A stretch of 6,751 bases of DNA from Planctomycetota bacterium (GCA_014381385.1 JACNLR010000029.1:1-6751), one strand, 5' to 3'. Positions 1 through 6,663 are shown, counted from the first letter of the stretch. Numbers and translations: made by a program. Notes: generated by a model from the sequence alone, not told the origin.

Positions 1-835
1 CTTTACGTAGAAGGGTGTGATCGATGTGATAGAGTGGAAAGTTCATTGGGAACGATGCAAGTAGTCCTACACCTGCAACCGTACTTGCGTCTATTAATTC
101 GGGAAACATGGTCTTCATTGAGTAACTGTTTCGTGTCATGTTAAAGTCACCCATGACAATATCAGGCCTTTGCACATCAAGGGAAGCGAGTAATCGATTT
201 ACCCGTTCTGCTGTTTTAATTTTTGGGATAGTAATTTTTGATGGCAGGTCAATAGCCCATAGCACTAGTGGTTCTCCGAGTTGCTGGGTTGTGTCAAATT
301 TGAACATTGAAAGGTAAACGCCATCAGATGCAATGATAGTACGTACTTCTAGAATGGGGAGTCGAGTTAAAATAGTAAACGGGCCGTTGATGATTCGTTT
401 ATTATCAACCCCAAGCCATTCTTTAATGACAGGTTCACCGCGAACAATCCAGCCATGCGTAAGCAATGTAATGTCACCGTGGAGCCGAACTACTTCTTTG
501 GCAGACTCTTTAGAGACCTTCTGCTTGGAGTAACTCATCGTCCAGCCGACAATCCGTAAAGCCCCCCCGTTTTCAATGTTGGTGAATGCGTTTGAAACGA
601 AAACATACCAATAAAACACAAGTACAAAAATACAACCAACGGTTACAGCATGGGTTTTTGCTCTTGAAGCAATACAAAAACCGACAGAACATAGAAGTAG
701 GACAAGTAAAAAGAACGCAGGTATCCAAGAAAGCCACTGACTCCAAGCCCAGCGATCAGTGAGGAGTAATCCTAAGACCCAAAGCGAAAAAATCAATATT
801 GTGAAGAAAAAGATTACTGCTGAACATTTTTTCAT
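1..835 (-). CDS. Membrane-anchored endonuclease/exonuclease/phosphatase (EEP) family protein, 3' end missing
   Basis: The reading frame opens at ATG 835 and stays open for 278 codons to the window edge, so the C-terminus is missing. The start overlaps the stop of the SLC13 gene as ATGA (835-832), which argues for translational coupling and for this start. Three hydrophobic segments lie at about residues 7-26, 35-57 and 63-82, followed by a soluble domain from about residue 92. EEP-fold motifs are visible: LLTRLPI at 155-161, GDFN at 229-232, and HIDH at 270-273 followed by TLL. This layout (N-terminal helices, then an EEP domain) resembles VanJ-like and other membrane EEP proteins. Three canonical positions look substituted: the Asn of the first motif is Thr99 (GWTM), the metal-binding Glu is His127, and the His of the central motif is Asp196 (AIDLPS). 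Substrate and even catalytic activity are therefore uncertain. The family call is fairly firm; the function is unknown. Confidence 0.75.
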   Translation of the reverse strand, partial: MKKCSAVIFFFTILIFSLWVLGLLLTDRWAWSQWLSWIPAFFLLVLLLCSVGFCIASRAKTHAVTVGCIFVLVFYWYVFVSNAFTNIENGGALRIVGWTMSYSKQKVSKESAKEVVRLHGDITLLTHGWIVRGEPVIKEWLGVDNKRIINGPFTILTRLPILEVRTIIASDGVYLSMFKFDTTQQLGEPLVLWAIDLPSKITIPKIKTAERVNRLLASLDVQRPDIVMGDFNMTRNSYSMKTMFPELIDASTVAGVGLLASFPMNFPLYHIDHTLLRK

Positions 836-2667
836 AGAGTAGGTAAAAACGGGAACACTTGCGGAGCAATAAGCGTTGCGAGAATCGCAACAAGTAATGT
901 CAGTGGCAAGCCAAGTTTTGGGAAGTCCATAAATTTATATCCGCCAGGTCCATAGACCATGAGGTTTGTTTGGTACGTTACAGGGGTCATGAAGTTGCAA
1001 CCTGCAGCAGCCATCATGGTGAAAATGAATGGGTAGGGGCTAACGTGTAGTCCGTGCGCTGCGCCGATGACAATCGGAAACATGATGACCGAAGCACCAA
1101 AGTTTGTCATCAGTTGCGCCGCGATACTTGTCATTATAAAAATTAAAAAGAGGGAACCGTAATTTCCAAGTTGTATCGCTTGAGCAAAATCAAGGAGAGA
1201 TGCGCTCGCAAATTGTGCTAATCCGCTTTGGTCAACCGCTTGTCCAATTCCCATAGCAGCGCCAATGATTATCAATACTTGAAAGTTTATGGCTCGCCTT
1301 GCATCTGGACCGCTAATACACTTGAACAGGACAAGTAGCAAACCACAAAGCCAAATAGATGCAACACGTTCGATTGCACCTGTTGTTAACAGCGTTATAA
1401 GTAATACTAAAATACCGATTGAAATCCAAGCCTTGTTATGGAGCGTTGGTCTGGAGTTATCGATTTCAGATACCAAGTAGAAGTGCCTGCTGTGCTTCCA
1501 TGTGTTTAAGAATTCTCCAGCCGATTCAAGTAATAGTGTGTCGCCTGGCTCAAGAACTATGTCACCAATTTTCCCTTCTATGTGTTCGCCTTTCCTGTGC
1601 ACTGCAAGTATCGCAGCGTTGTATGTTGTTCGAAACTGAGAGCCACGAATGGTTTGTCCGACAAGTGGTGACGTGCCAGAAATAACAGCCTCTGTCATAG
1701 TTCGAGCAAATGGCCGCCCATCAAAAGCGCATAACTCCTCAACAGCTGGTTTGAGGCCACGGGTTTTTCTCAGATCTACCACAGAGTTGACATCACCCAC
1801 AAAGATTAATTTATCTTCCTGTTGTAGGACTTCTTGTGGGAATACAGGGACCAAAAGTTGATCTTCTCGAACAATTGCGTATAGATAAAGCCCCTGCAAA
1901 TTTCGTAAGCCTGCTGAGGCAATTGTTTTGCCGACGATTGCAGCGCCGTGTTCAATCGACATTTTAATTTCGTATTCACGTTTACGGGTTTCAGCAGTTT
2001 TTAAGGGCTCTCGGATTGGAAGCAACCACTTAGATGTGATAATAATGAATGCAATACCAAGAATAGCAACAGGTATACCGATCCAAGCCGCGCCCCACAT
2101 AGTGACAGCACCGCTAGGGGCGGAGACTCCAACAGCCTGTACCCACTCTGGTGGATTTTGCCACCAATCGATAAACAAGCCCATAATTATGAGGTTTGAG
2201 CCGGTACCAATCATGGTACCTTGACCGCCTAAAATGCCAGCGAAACTCAGCGGCATAAACAATTTGGATGGTTGAATATTCAACCTCTTTGACCACTTGT
2301 TAATCATCGGCAAGTACATCGCAACGATGGGGGTTGTATTCATAAATGCTGACATTCCAGCAACAGGAATCATCATTCTTAACTGCGCACTAGCGAGTGA
2401 GGTTGGTTTGCCGAGCAATTTTTTGCCTATAAGTTCGATTCCTCCCGTCTCTTGTAGGGCTGCTGCGATGACGAAGAGACCCGCAATCATTAATAGTGGT
2501 CGTTGCGCAAATCCAGAAGTTGCCTGCTCGAAATTAACTACACCCGTAATCATTAGAATGACAAGTCCGCCAGCCATAATCAAATCAGGGCCTATTTTTT
2601 TTCGCTGAACAAGCGTAATTACTATTAATGTAATCGTTCCTAAAGTTATCCACGCATCAGTGGTCAT
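832..2667 (-). CDS. SLC13/DASS-family anion permease with two TrkA-C (RCK_C) domains, possible sulfate transporter
   Basis: This is a 611-residue inner-membrane transporter built as membrane half, cytosolic insert, membrane half. Hydrophobic helices fill about residues 5-211 and 410-606. Between them lie two RCK_C (TrkA-C) domains, at about 225-305 and 320-403; the second has the typical IGDIVLEPGDTLLLES ending. The membrane halves carry the DASS-type substrate and cation signatures: MNTTP at 109-113 and TGSNLI at 155-160, mirrored by TNFGAS at 521-526 and YQTNLM at 565-570. Such proteins move divalent anions such as sulfate or dicarboxylates, usually with Na+. Relatives with RCK_C inserts include algal SLT and cyanobacterial sulfate transporters. 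The start is ATG 2667, four bases after the nucleotidase stop, with AGGTG (2679-2675) seven bases upstream. The adjacent PAP phosphatase favours sulfate as substrate, but that is inference; a dicarboxylate or another anion remains possible. Confidence 0.88.
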   Translation of the reverse strand: MTTDAWITLGTITLIVITLVQRKKIGPDLIMAGGLVILMITGVVNFEQATSGFAQRPLLMIAGLFVIAAALQETGGIELIGKKLLGKPTSLASAQLRMMIPVAGMSAFMNTTPIVAMYLPMINKWSKRLNIQPSKLFMPLSFAGILGGQGTMIGTGSNLIIMGLFIDWWQNPPEWVQAVGVSAPSGAVTMWGAAWIGIPVAILGIAFIIITSKWLLPIREPLKTAETRKREYEIKMSIEHGAAIVGKTIASAGLRNLQGLYLYAIVREDQLLVPVFPQEVLQQEDKLIFVGDVNSVVDLRKTRGLKPAVEELCAFDGRPFARTMTEAVISGTSPLVGQTIRGSQFRTTYNAAILAVHRKGEHIEGKIGDIVLEPGDTLLLESAGEFLNTWKHSRHFYLVSEIDNSRPTLHNKAWISIGILVLLITLLTTGAIERVASIWLCGLLLVLFKCISGPDARRAINFQVLIIIGAAMGIGQAVDQSGLAQFASASLLDFAQAIQLGNYGSLFLIFIMTSIAAQLMTNFGASVIMFPIVIGAAHGLHVSPYPFIFTMMAAAGCNFMTPVTYQTNLMVYGPGGYKFMDFPKLGLPLTLLVAILATLIAPQVFPFLPTL

Positions 2668-2671
2668 AACA

Positions 2672-3697
2672 TTACACCTGCGCTATCGCAAGGTCTTCGA
2701 TTGTTGCGATTATCCGTTGATGAAGACCAAGCGTTGCACAAATTACGCCGCGGTTTTTTTCAAGCCTTGTACCGTGGGTAAAATCAAGTGGGTGCCCCGA
2801 AACATCGCTTACAATTGCTCCTGCTTCCGTTGCAATACTTAAACCCGCAGCGTGATCCCATATTTTCTCTACGTATGTTTTACTCGTGGGCAATCGCAAG
2901 TATCCATCAGCTTGCCCTCTTGCAACGAGTGCGTATTTACACTGACTATCAAGTCGAGCTGGTTCGCCTTGGTTTCCGATTGCATCTACAATTCTCCCAC
3001 TATCGCCTCGATTTGAATGTGCTTTTTCGGCGGATTCGCAAAAGCGCAATGGTCTTGATGATTCAAATTGTTGTGCAAGTATTCGCATAGGTTCTGCGGT
3101 GTGGTTGCAACCCTCAAATTCCCATGCACCCGCACCCTCTGAGGCAGCGTACATTACGCCCTGCGGATCGTTTTGGTCAAGGGGAAACGCTTGATCTATA
3201 GATAGATTGGGGCAACCCATGACCCCAGCAACGACTTTGCCATCTTCAATTCTCCCAAGGGCTATGGCGTAGTGCTGTCCACGCAAAAACCCTTTCGTGC
3301 CATCGATTGGGTCAAGGGCCCAGTATCCATCCCCAGTTCCATCGTGGTTGCATGCATCGATTGCGTCAAGCATCTCGGCTTCGGATACTTGCGACCTCCA
3401 AGATCGAACCGCTTCAAGTACGGCTTTACGAATGGTAGTTTGCGTATCTGTTCGTAATGTGGCAGCATCTTCTTCGCCAACGATAAGCCGGTCACCCTTT
3501 GCTATTGTGTCAGCTAAACTGAGGGAAATAATTGCCTGAACGGCAAAGTCGGCGACAGTTACGGGGCTCCTGTCGTCCTTTGTGACTTCACAAAGTTGCG
3601 CTAAGTTTGCTTGAACTGCTCTTGAAACAGCGCATGCAGTGCTGACGGCCTCAAGGGCTGCTGGAATAAGTCTATGCTGAGATTGTAAACTACTCAT
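2672..3697 (-). CDS. 3'(2'),5'-bisphosphate nucleotidase (PAP phosphatase), SAL1/HAL2-like
   Basis: This 341-residue cytosolic enzyme belongs to the Li+-sensitive, Mg2+-dependent FIG/inositol monophosphatase superfamily. The expected reaction is 3'-phosphoadenosine 5'-phosphate (PAP) to AMP plus phosphate, removing the by-product of PAPS reduction and sulfotransferases. Visible motifs are DDRSPVTVADFAVQA at 41-55, the metal-binding EE at 75-76, DPIDGTKGFLRG at 129-140, GCPN at 161-164, ESAEKAHS at 221-228, SQCKYALVARG at 251-261, and WDHAAG at 280-285. The order and wording match plant SAL1 and yeast HAL2 more closely than bacterial CysQ or SuhB, and the length is also right for SAL1/HAL2. 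The start is ATG 3697, preceded by purine-rich AGAGAAGAA (3709-3701). It heads a unit with the SLC13 gene four bases downstream. An inositol monophosphatase or histidinol-phosphatase is less likely given the GFLRG and SQCKYA segments. Confidence 0.87.
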   Translation of the reverse strand: MSSLQSQHRLIPAALEAVSTACAVSRAVQANLAQLCEVTKDDRSPVTVADFAVQAIISLSLADTIAKGDRLIVGEEDAATLRTDTQTTIRKAVLEAVRSWRSQVSEAEMLDAIDACNHDGTGDGYWALDPIDGTKGFLRGQHYAIALGRIEDGKVVAGVMGCPNLSIDQAFPLDQNDPQGVMYAASEGAGAWEFEGCNHTAEPMRILAQQFESSRPLRFCESAEKAHSNRGDSGRIVDAIGNQGEPARLDSQCKYALVARGQADGYLRLPTSKTYVEKIWDHAAGLSIATEAGAIVSDVSGHPLDFTHGTRLEKNRGVICATLGLHQRIIATIEDLAIAQV

Positions 3698-3727
3698 AAT
3701 TTCTTCTCTAATCGGCTAAAAACCCGT

Positions 3728-3733
3728 ATTTTA
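3728..3733 (-). promoter_or_regulatory. Possible -10 box for the nucleotidase-SLC13-EEP unit
   Basis: On the minus strand TAAAAT matches the bacterial -10 consensus at five of six positions. It would place transcription start about 25 bases upstream of ATG 3697. No convincing -35 hexamer is present 16-18 bases further upstream. A promoter somewhere here is expected because a terminator closes the preceding unit, but this exact site is tentative. Confidence 0.3.
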
Positions 3734-3808
3734 ACCACCGTTTCAGAAACAGTACGTTGTATTGGGACCTAGCACCAAAGGGGTCTGCCTCCTCAAGCGG
3801 CTGACCTT

Positions 3809-3848
3809 AAAAAAACACCCTTAGGTCGAGATGACCTAAAGGGTGTTT
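3809..3848 (-). terminator. Intrinsic terminator downstream of atpA
   Basis: On the minus strand an arm read from 3848 to 3833 (AAACACCC then TTTAGGTC) pairs with the arm read from 3827 to 3813 (GACCTAA then GGGTGTTT). This gives 15 base pairs with a single bulged A:U position and a five-base loop (3832-3828). The stem runs directly into seven consecutive T (3815-3809). It begins 26 bases after the atpA stop codon. This is a textbook Rho-independent terminator for the atp transcript. Confidence 0.92.
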
Positions 3849-3874
3849 ATACGTATCAAAGGTGGTGGGGGTTC

Positions 3875-5422
3875 TTATGCAACGAATGTTGCTTTGTACT
3901 CACCGATTGCCTTTGCAAAATCATCATCAAGTCCCTTAAAGGACTTTGATTCTACGAGTGTGTCTCTTGTGGATTTTGCGGTTGAATGCATGTATTCAAG
4001 GAGTCCTTCTTCAAAAGCGTGCACTTTGTCCAGTGCAATGTCATCTAGGAAGCCTTTTGATGCAGCATAAATTGCTATTGCCTGATCAATCGCATTGTAT
4101 GGAGTGTATTGGCCTTGCTTGAGCAATTCAACAAGACGCGCACCGCGATTTAACTGTTGCTGGGAAGCAGCATCGAGCTCAGTACCAAGTTGCGCAAACG
4201 CTTCAAGTTCACGGAAGGCAGCGAGGTCGAGTCGAAGCGAACCCGCAACTTCTTTCATCGCTTTGATCTGCGCGTTGCCACCAACACGGCTCACAGAAAT
4301 CCCTACGTTAATCGCAGGTCGAACGCCAGAAGCGAATAATTCTGGCTGCAGGTAAATTTGACCATCCGTAATTGAAATCACATTCGTAGGAATATAAGCC
4401 GAGACGTCGCCTTCTTGCGTTTCGATGATTGGAAGTGCCGTCAATGAACCGCTACCGTTGGCATCTGATAATTTAGTTGCGCGTTCAAGTAATCGGCTAT
4501 GCAGATAGAACACGTCACCGGGGAATGCTTCGCGGCCAGGAGGACGGCGAAGAAGAAGTGACAGCTGCCTATACGCGGCTGCTTGTTTTGAAAGGTCGTC
4601 GTAAATACAAAGCGCGTGTTTTGGTGTCTTGTTTTCATTGCCCTGCCACATGAAGTACTCGCCCATTGCGCAACCGGCGTATGGTGCGATGTACTGCAAG
4701 GGTGCCGCTGTTGATGAACCCGCAACAACAACAATAGTGTATTCCATCGCACCGTTTTTCTTGAGTGTGTCAATAACACCCGCAACTGTTGAGTCTTTTT
4801 GACCAACAGCAACGTAGATACAAACAACTGCCTCGTCAGTACCCCAGTATTGTTTTTGGTTAATGATGGCGTCAATTGCAACAGCAGTCTTGCCAGTTTT
4901 ACGATCGCCAATGATAAGTTCTCGTTGACCACGACCGATTGGAATCATGGAGTCAACCGCTTTGATACCAGTTTGCATTGGTTCAACAACAGGTTGGCGG
5001 GCAGCGATGCCCGGTGCAACGATATCCAACTTTGATGAACTTGAAGCGTTGATTGGTGGGCCACCGTCTACTGGGTTTCCAAGTGGGTCAACGACTCGGC
5101 CAAGGAGTTCTGGCCCGGTGGGAACTTCAAGTAATCGCTTGGTAGTCCTAACGGTGTTGCCTTCTTCTACAGCAAGATAGTCGCCGTAAATGATTGCACC
5201 AACGGTGTCCTCTTCAAGGTTCATCGCCTGGCCCATGACAGTGCCGCGTGGCGTCTCGAACTCAAGTAACTCTCCAGCCATGCAGCCAGAAAGTCCATAA
5301 ATTCGTGCAATTCCGTCACCAACCTCGACTACTTGGCCGACTTCAGAGATTTCAAGTTCACTGCTGAACTGTTCAATTTCTTGCTTGATGACTGATGTAA
5401 TTTCGTCTGTTTTAATCTTCAC
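3875..5422 (-). CDS. atpA: F-type ATP synthase subunit alpha
   Basis: This is the 515-residue alpha subunit of the F1 headpiece. It alternates with beta in the hexamer and carries the non-catalytic nucleotide sites. Visible features are a beta-barrel domain (about 25-95), the P-loop GDRKTGKT at 172-179 (Lys175 where most homologues have Gln), VAVGQK at 204-209, YDDLSKQAAAYRQ at 274-286, RRPPGREAFPGDVFYLHSRLLERA at about 292-315, and the alpha/beta signature PAINVGISVS at 369-378 followed by the conserved Arg379. A helical C-terminal domain follows. The start is GTG 5422 with GAGGA (5432-5428) five bases upstream. The segment MWQGNENKTPKHAL before the Walker B strand is about six residues longer than in E. 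coli AtpA. It is the last atp gene here: a terminator follows instead of atpG. Confidence 0.98.
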   Translation of the reverse strand: MKIKTDEITSVIKQEIEQFSSELEISEVGQVVEVGDGIARIYGLSGCMAGELLEFETPRGTVMGQAMNLEEDTVGAIIYGDYLAVEEGNTVRTTKRLLEVPTGPELLGRVVDPLGNPVDGGPPINASSSSKLDIVAPGIAARQPVVEPMQTGIKAVDSMIPIGRGQRELIIGDRKTGKTAVAIDAIINQKQYWGTDEAVVCIYVAVGQKDSTVAGVIDTLKKNGAMEYTIVVVAGSSTAAPLQYIAPYAGCAMGEYFMWQGNENKTPKHALCIYDDLSKQAAAYRQLSLLLRRPPGREAFPGDVFYLHSRLLERATKLSDANGSGSLTALPIIETQEGDVSAYIPTNVISITDGQIYLQPELFASGVRPAINVGISVSRVGGNAQIKAMKEVAGSLRLDLAAFRELEAFAQLGTELDAASQQQLNRGARLVELLKQGQYTPYNAIDQAIAIYAASKGFLDDIALDKVHAFEEGLLEYMHSTAKSTRDTLVESKSFKGLDDDFAKAIGEYKATFVA

Positions 5423-5458
5423 GATGTTCCTCGCCTTCGAAAAGGTCTTTTCTTAGTA

Positions 5459-6061
5459 TTAGTTATCTTCTAGATACGTTTCAAATTTTTCTCTGATGGC
5501 TGTGCCACCATTATCTTGTATTGATTCAGAGAGTCGTCGTAGTTTTGTTTGTACGGATCCGTCAATCAAAGTGTCGCCAATTCGAACTTTGATTCCGCCG
5601 AGCATCGCCTTGTCCACATATGGATGTAGAACCGGTTCTTTGCCAAGCATTTTTTGGATGTGGTTTTTAATGCTGTCCATCGTTGATGCATCGACTGCAA
5701 CAGGTGTAAACATGTCTACCTCGACTCTGCCAAAAGCGTCTTGTACAAGTTTGTCGTATGCGTTTGTAATTGGCTCAAGGTGGTGCAATCGCCCTTTGTC
5801 GTTCAGGACAAGAAGGAATCGAAGTGTCAAATCCGTAATTCTGTTTGAGAAAATCGACGAAAGCGCAGTTCCTCGAGCAGAAACATCAATGATAGGCGAC
5901 GATAAAAACAATCCAACTTTTTGGTCTTGTCTCGCAAGTTCGCAAATTTGTTCAAGTTCGTCAGCGATTTCGACAATTTTGTCATTGCCGCCCGCATCAA
6001 GTGCTAATTCAAACAAGCTACGTGCGTAGACATTGGCCAATGCATCGGTTTGCGTTGTCAC
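5459..6061 (-). CDS. atpH: F-type ATP synthase subunit delta (OSCP)
   Basis: This 200-residue subunit forms the top of the peripheral stalk and joins the b subunits to the alpha3beta3 head. The N-terminal helical bundle shows the family pattern ALANVYARSLFELA at 7-20 and FLSSPIIDVSARG at 52-64. The C-terminal part carries the OSCP/delta signature GGIKVRIGDTLIDGSV at 155-170, then QTKLRRL at 171-177. It is slightly longer than the usual 175-185 residues because of a short C-terminal tail. The start is GTG 6061, overlapping the atpF stop as GTGA; GGAG (6073-6070) sits eight bases upstream. A 36-base gap separates it from atpA. Confidence 0.96.
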   Translation of the reverse strand: MTTQTDALANVYARSLFELALDAGGNDKIVEIADELEQICELARQDQKVGLFLSSPIIDVSARGTALSSIFSNRITDLTLRFLLVLNDKGRLHHLEPITNAYDKLVQDAFGRVEVDMFTPVAVDASTMDSIKNHIQKMLGKEPVLHPYVDKAMLGGIKVRIGDTLIDGSVQTKLRRLSESIQDNGGTAIREKFETYLEDN

Positions 6062-6582
6062 TTCGAAGACTCCGTCATTTCTGTGAGGGATTCATCCACA
6101 AGTGCTTGTTGATCCTCCATAGAGATTTCACGGTCAAGAATACGACTAGCAATCGCTACCGCAAGGCTACTTGCTTCTTGGTGTAGTTGGCCAATTGCAG
6201 CTTTTTTCGCTGCATTGATATCTGCAGTTGCAGCAGTTTTCATTTCAGCAAGTTCCCGTACGTTATTTGTACGGAGTTCTTCAGCAGCAGCTTTTGCGTC
6301 GAGTCTTGCCTTGGCAATCATCTCGCCAGCCTCTGCTCTTGCTTTACTGAGTTCTTTTTCGTATTCAGAAAGGGCTGATTTAGCCTGTTTTCTTGCTTCT
6401 TCTGCTGCGTCAAGATCATCGCGCAATTTTTGATCGCGTTCGTCAAGACCTTTAAGAATATGTGGCCAGACGAATTTCATCGCGAGCAACAAAAAAACCG
6501 CGAACACGACGATCGTTGTTCCAAGTGTGAGTAACTGCACATCTACAGGAGAGGCAGATTCAGATGCAATGAAGGGAATCAT
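6058..6582 (-). CDS. atpF: F-type ATP synthase subunit b
   Basis: This 174-residue subunit anchors the peripheral stalk in the membrane. One hydrophobic helix lies at about residues 17-38 and ends in KFVWP at 36-40. It is followed by LDERDQKL at 46-53 and a long charged, Ala-rich amphipathic helix (about 46-140) that would form the dimeric coiled coil. The conserved SRILDREI segment is at 146-153. I place the start at ATG 6582 because GGAAGGA (6598-6592) lies nine bases upstream and the family N-terminus fits. A TTG at 6639 would add 19 residues, but it lies within the atpE-atpF hairpin. The gene ends in a GTGA overlap with atpH. Confidence 0.95.
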   Translation of the reverse strand: MIPFIASESASPVDVQLLTLGTTIVVFAVFLLLAMKFVWPHILKGLDERDQKLRDDLDAAEEARKQAKSALSEYEKELSKARAEAGEMIAKARLDAKAAAEELRTNNVRELAEMKTAATADINAAKKAAIGQLHQEASSLAVAIASRILDREISMEDQQALVDESLTEMTESSK

Positions 6583-6591
6583 CAAAGGAGG

Positions 6592-6598
6592 TCCTTCC
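6592..6598 (-). promoter_or_regulatory. Ribosome binding site of atpF, decides the start
   Basis: The minus strand reads GGAAGGA, nine bases before ATG 6582. It supports that ATG over the upstream TTG at 6639. The following ACCTCCTT could pair with AAGG of this site, forming a short stem with an ACCU loop and possibly limiting access. Confidence 0.7.
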
Positions 6599-6616
6599 AG
6601 TGGGGGGTTAATTTGG

Positions 6617-6652
6617 TAATCCAGCGGACTTGCGTACAAGCCCGCTGAACTA
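6617..6652 (-). promoter_or_regulatory. Strong mRNA hairpin between atpE and atpF (no U-tract)
   Basis: In the minus-strand transcript, CAGCGGGCUUG (6647-6637) pairs with CAAGUCCGCUG (6632-6622) across a UACG loop (6636-6633). That is 11 pairs with one G-U wobble. Five further pairs (UAGUU with GAUUA, two of them wobble) extend it to 16. It begins 11 bases after the atpE stop. ACCAAATTAACCCCCC follows, so there is no terminator U-run. A 3'-end stabiliser or processing element for atpE mRNA is the most natural reading; this is inferred. Confidence 0.75.
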
Positions 6653-6663
6653 TAAATCCAAAT

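Noticed and set aside
1..835. Frameshift at the seven-G run near 563-569 in the EEP gene
   Set aside because: The frame reads through the run with EEP-like sequence on both sides and no stop, so there is no sign of an error or programmed slip.
2672..3697. Inositol-1-monophosphatase (suhB) or histidinol-phosphatase (hisN)
   Set aside because: The superfamily is the same, but the GFLRG, SQCKYA and SPVTVADFAVQA segments and the 341-residue length fit PAP phosphatases better than these roughly 260-residue enzymes.
4441..4932. 163-codon minus-strand frame inside atpA
   Set aside because: It is an alternate frame of the conserved alpha-subunit core with low-complexity translation. The atpA frame is intact across it.
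5496..6029. 177-codon plus-strand open frame opposite atpH
   Set aside because: It is antisense to a clear OSCP gene, has no recognisable domain, and is Ser-rich in the way expected of an antisense shadow.
6583..6639. 19-residue N-terminal extension of atpF from TTG 6639
   Set aside because: The TTG falls inside the strong hairpin, has no good ribosome binding site, and the extension (YASPLDYQINPPLEG...) is unlike AtpF N-termini. ATG 6582 has GGAAGGA upstream.
6617..6652. Terminator between atpE and atpF
   Set aside because: The stem is strong but is followed by ACCAAATTAACCCCCC, with no U-tract, and the downstream genes belong to the same complex.
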